Assembly: GCA_964415395.1 (NCBI GenBank)
Contig: CAYPZU010000099.1
Location: 1-6,261, forward strand
Length of the DNA: 6,261 nt
Direction: 5' to 3'
From: CAYPZU01 sp964415395
GTDB taxonomy: Bacteria; Chlamydiota; Chlamydiia; Chlamydiales; SM23-39
This document shows positions 5,579 through 6,261 of this stretch, piece after piece (position 1 is the first letter of the stretch; every line of letters begins with the position of its first letter). The notes beneath the pieces are model-generated. The model was not told the DNA's origin. It saw only the letters and a program-made list of their open reading frames with translations, and did not search any database. Both the position numbers and the translations under genes were made by a program.

Positions 5579-6261
5579 CTAGACTGTAGCTGGGCGGGTG
5601 AAGAGATGCAGGTAGGGACCCAGTCCTTCGATTTTTCTGACTGTTCTTAAAAGAGCGACGGCTGCCAGCGGGTCGGATTTCCATAAATGGCCGAATCGTT
5701 TTTCCAAAACCCCTGCGTGGCGCTGCACGCCGTCAGATTCCTTCTCCGGCTGCTCCATCCAGGCATGCACCCGTTTCTCGCTGGATGAAATCCGGAGAGG
5801 CTCTCCCGTTCCGTCTTCGACCTCCAACCGTTCGAGGATCCCGACCGTCTCGGAATTTTCGGCGTCTTGAGCCAGGATCTCATAATGCCGTTCGGTTTGA
5901 ACCGACTCTGTCCAGGATTTCACGATAGGCGGGGCTGGCATTTTCGCTCGAATTTCCTGGACGATTTCATCGACGTTGCTATCTACTTCTTCATCGGGAT
6001 TTCTTTCGTCCCATCCGAGGGGCTTCAGGAAGCGGGGAACGGTATAGCGGTCGAAAAGCTCTATATCTTCCTCGTCAACCATCGGAAATTCAATCATCGA
6101 GCGCGACGCTCTACGATGAGGCTTGGGAATCATCGTCACAAAATGGGGCAGATGGATCTTGATCTGATCGTCCTCCATCACTTTGCAGACGAGGCGGGCC
6201 ATTTCATCGGCATTCCGCATCCAGAAATGAAGGTGGGTGCGATACCTCCCGTTTGCGCAAA
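5579..6261 (-). CDS. Unrecognised protein, C-terminal part (runs off the right edge)
   Basis: The reading frame is open from the right edge to TAG at 5581-5579 and gives about 227 residues. The first in-frame Met in the window (6218-6220) has no Shine-Dalgarno at proper distance, and the frame continues upstream as RYRTHLHFW, so the true start is probably outside the window. I do not recognise the family. The visible part is soluble and acidic, with EEDIELFDRY and DERNPDEEVDSNVDEI stretches, a His/Trp-containing segment near its visible start, and a more basic, Leu-rich C-terminus (WKSDPLAAVALLRTVRKI, ending RPATV). No membrane segment or signal peptide is visible. It converges on mraY with one base between the stop codons, so it is not part of the mur operon and the two transcripts must overlap at their 3' ends. 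Frame length and natural-looking composition support a real gene; function is unknown. Confidence 0.75.
   Translation of the reverse strand, partial: CANGRYRTHLHFWMRNADEMARLVCKVMEDDQIKIHLPHFVTMIPKPHRRASRSMIEFPMVDEEDIELFDRYTVPRFLKPLGWDERNPDEEVDSNVDEIVQEIRAKMPAPPIVKSWTESVQTERHYEILAQDAENSETVGILERLEVEDGTGEPLRISSSEKRVHAWMEQPEKESDGVQRHAGVLEKRFGHLWKSDPLAAVALLRTVRKIEGLGPYLHLFTRPATV

Noticed and set aside
5550..5650. Bidirectional terminator between mraY and the convergent gene
   Set aside because: No GC-rich stem with a T-tract was found on either strand; the TTTTT near 5631-5635 is not preceded by a stable hairpin.
1..6261. Mobile element, CRISPR array, tRNA or rRNA
   Set aside because: I saw no transposase or integrase motifs, terminal inverted repeats, regularly spaced repeats, or tRNA/rRNA-like stretches on either strand.

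Overview
The window looks like chromosomal DNA from a member of the Chlamydiota, most likely one of the environmental, protist-associated families rather than the animal pathogens. Two things suggest this. A murF-mraY gene pair is typical of chlamydiae, although other phyla also have it. Next to it, in the opposite direction, lies a large gene for a eukaryote-type ubiquitin-specific protease, which is a hallmark of intracellular bacteria that secrete effectors into a eukaryotic host. The coding DNA is moderately GC-rich, unlike many low-GC chlamydiae. The phylum assignment is an inference; nothing here fixes the genus.

Layout. Positions 25-2817 (minus strand) encode a 930-residue protein. It has a long, disordered, proline-rich and acidic N-terminal half with internal repeats, a small unassigned domain, and a C-terminal USP (peptidase C19) domain with Cys, Gln-Asp-His-Glu-like and His boxes. 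Positions 2818-2935 are a very AT-rich divergent intergenic region. It carries a near-consensus sigma-70-type promoter for the protease gene and a perfect 7-bp dyad over its -35 element. Positions 2936-3004 hold a possible 22-codon leader ORF. Its stop codon overlaps the murF start as ATGA, and the murF Shine-Dalgarno sequence can fold into a small hairpin inside it. Positions 3001-4344 are murF and 4348-5577 are mraY, both on the plus strand with a 3-nt gap, so co-transcribed and probably translationally coupled. Positions 5579 to the right edge (minus strand) encode the C-terminal part of an unrecognised protein that converges on mraY with a single base between the stop codons.

Function. 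MurF and MraY catalyse consecutive steps of peptidoglycan precursor synthesis. MurF completes UDP-MurNAc-pentapeptide in the cytoplasm, and MraY transfers the phospho-MurNAc-pentapeptide to undecaprenyl phosphate to make lipid I at the membrane. The divergent protease would act in the host, removing ubiquitin or a ubiquitin-like modifier after secretion. It has no evident link to cell-wall synthesis and looks like accessory cargo beside a conserved operon. In the chlamydial genomes I know of, murD follows mraY; here a convergent unknown gene does, so the usual mur cluster is interrupted or rearranged. No tRNA, rRNA, CRISPR array, insertion sequence or convincing Rho-independent terminator was seen.
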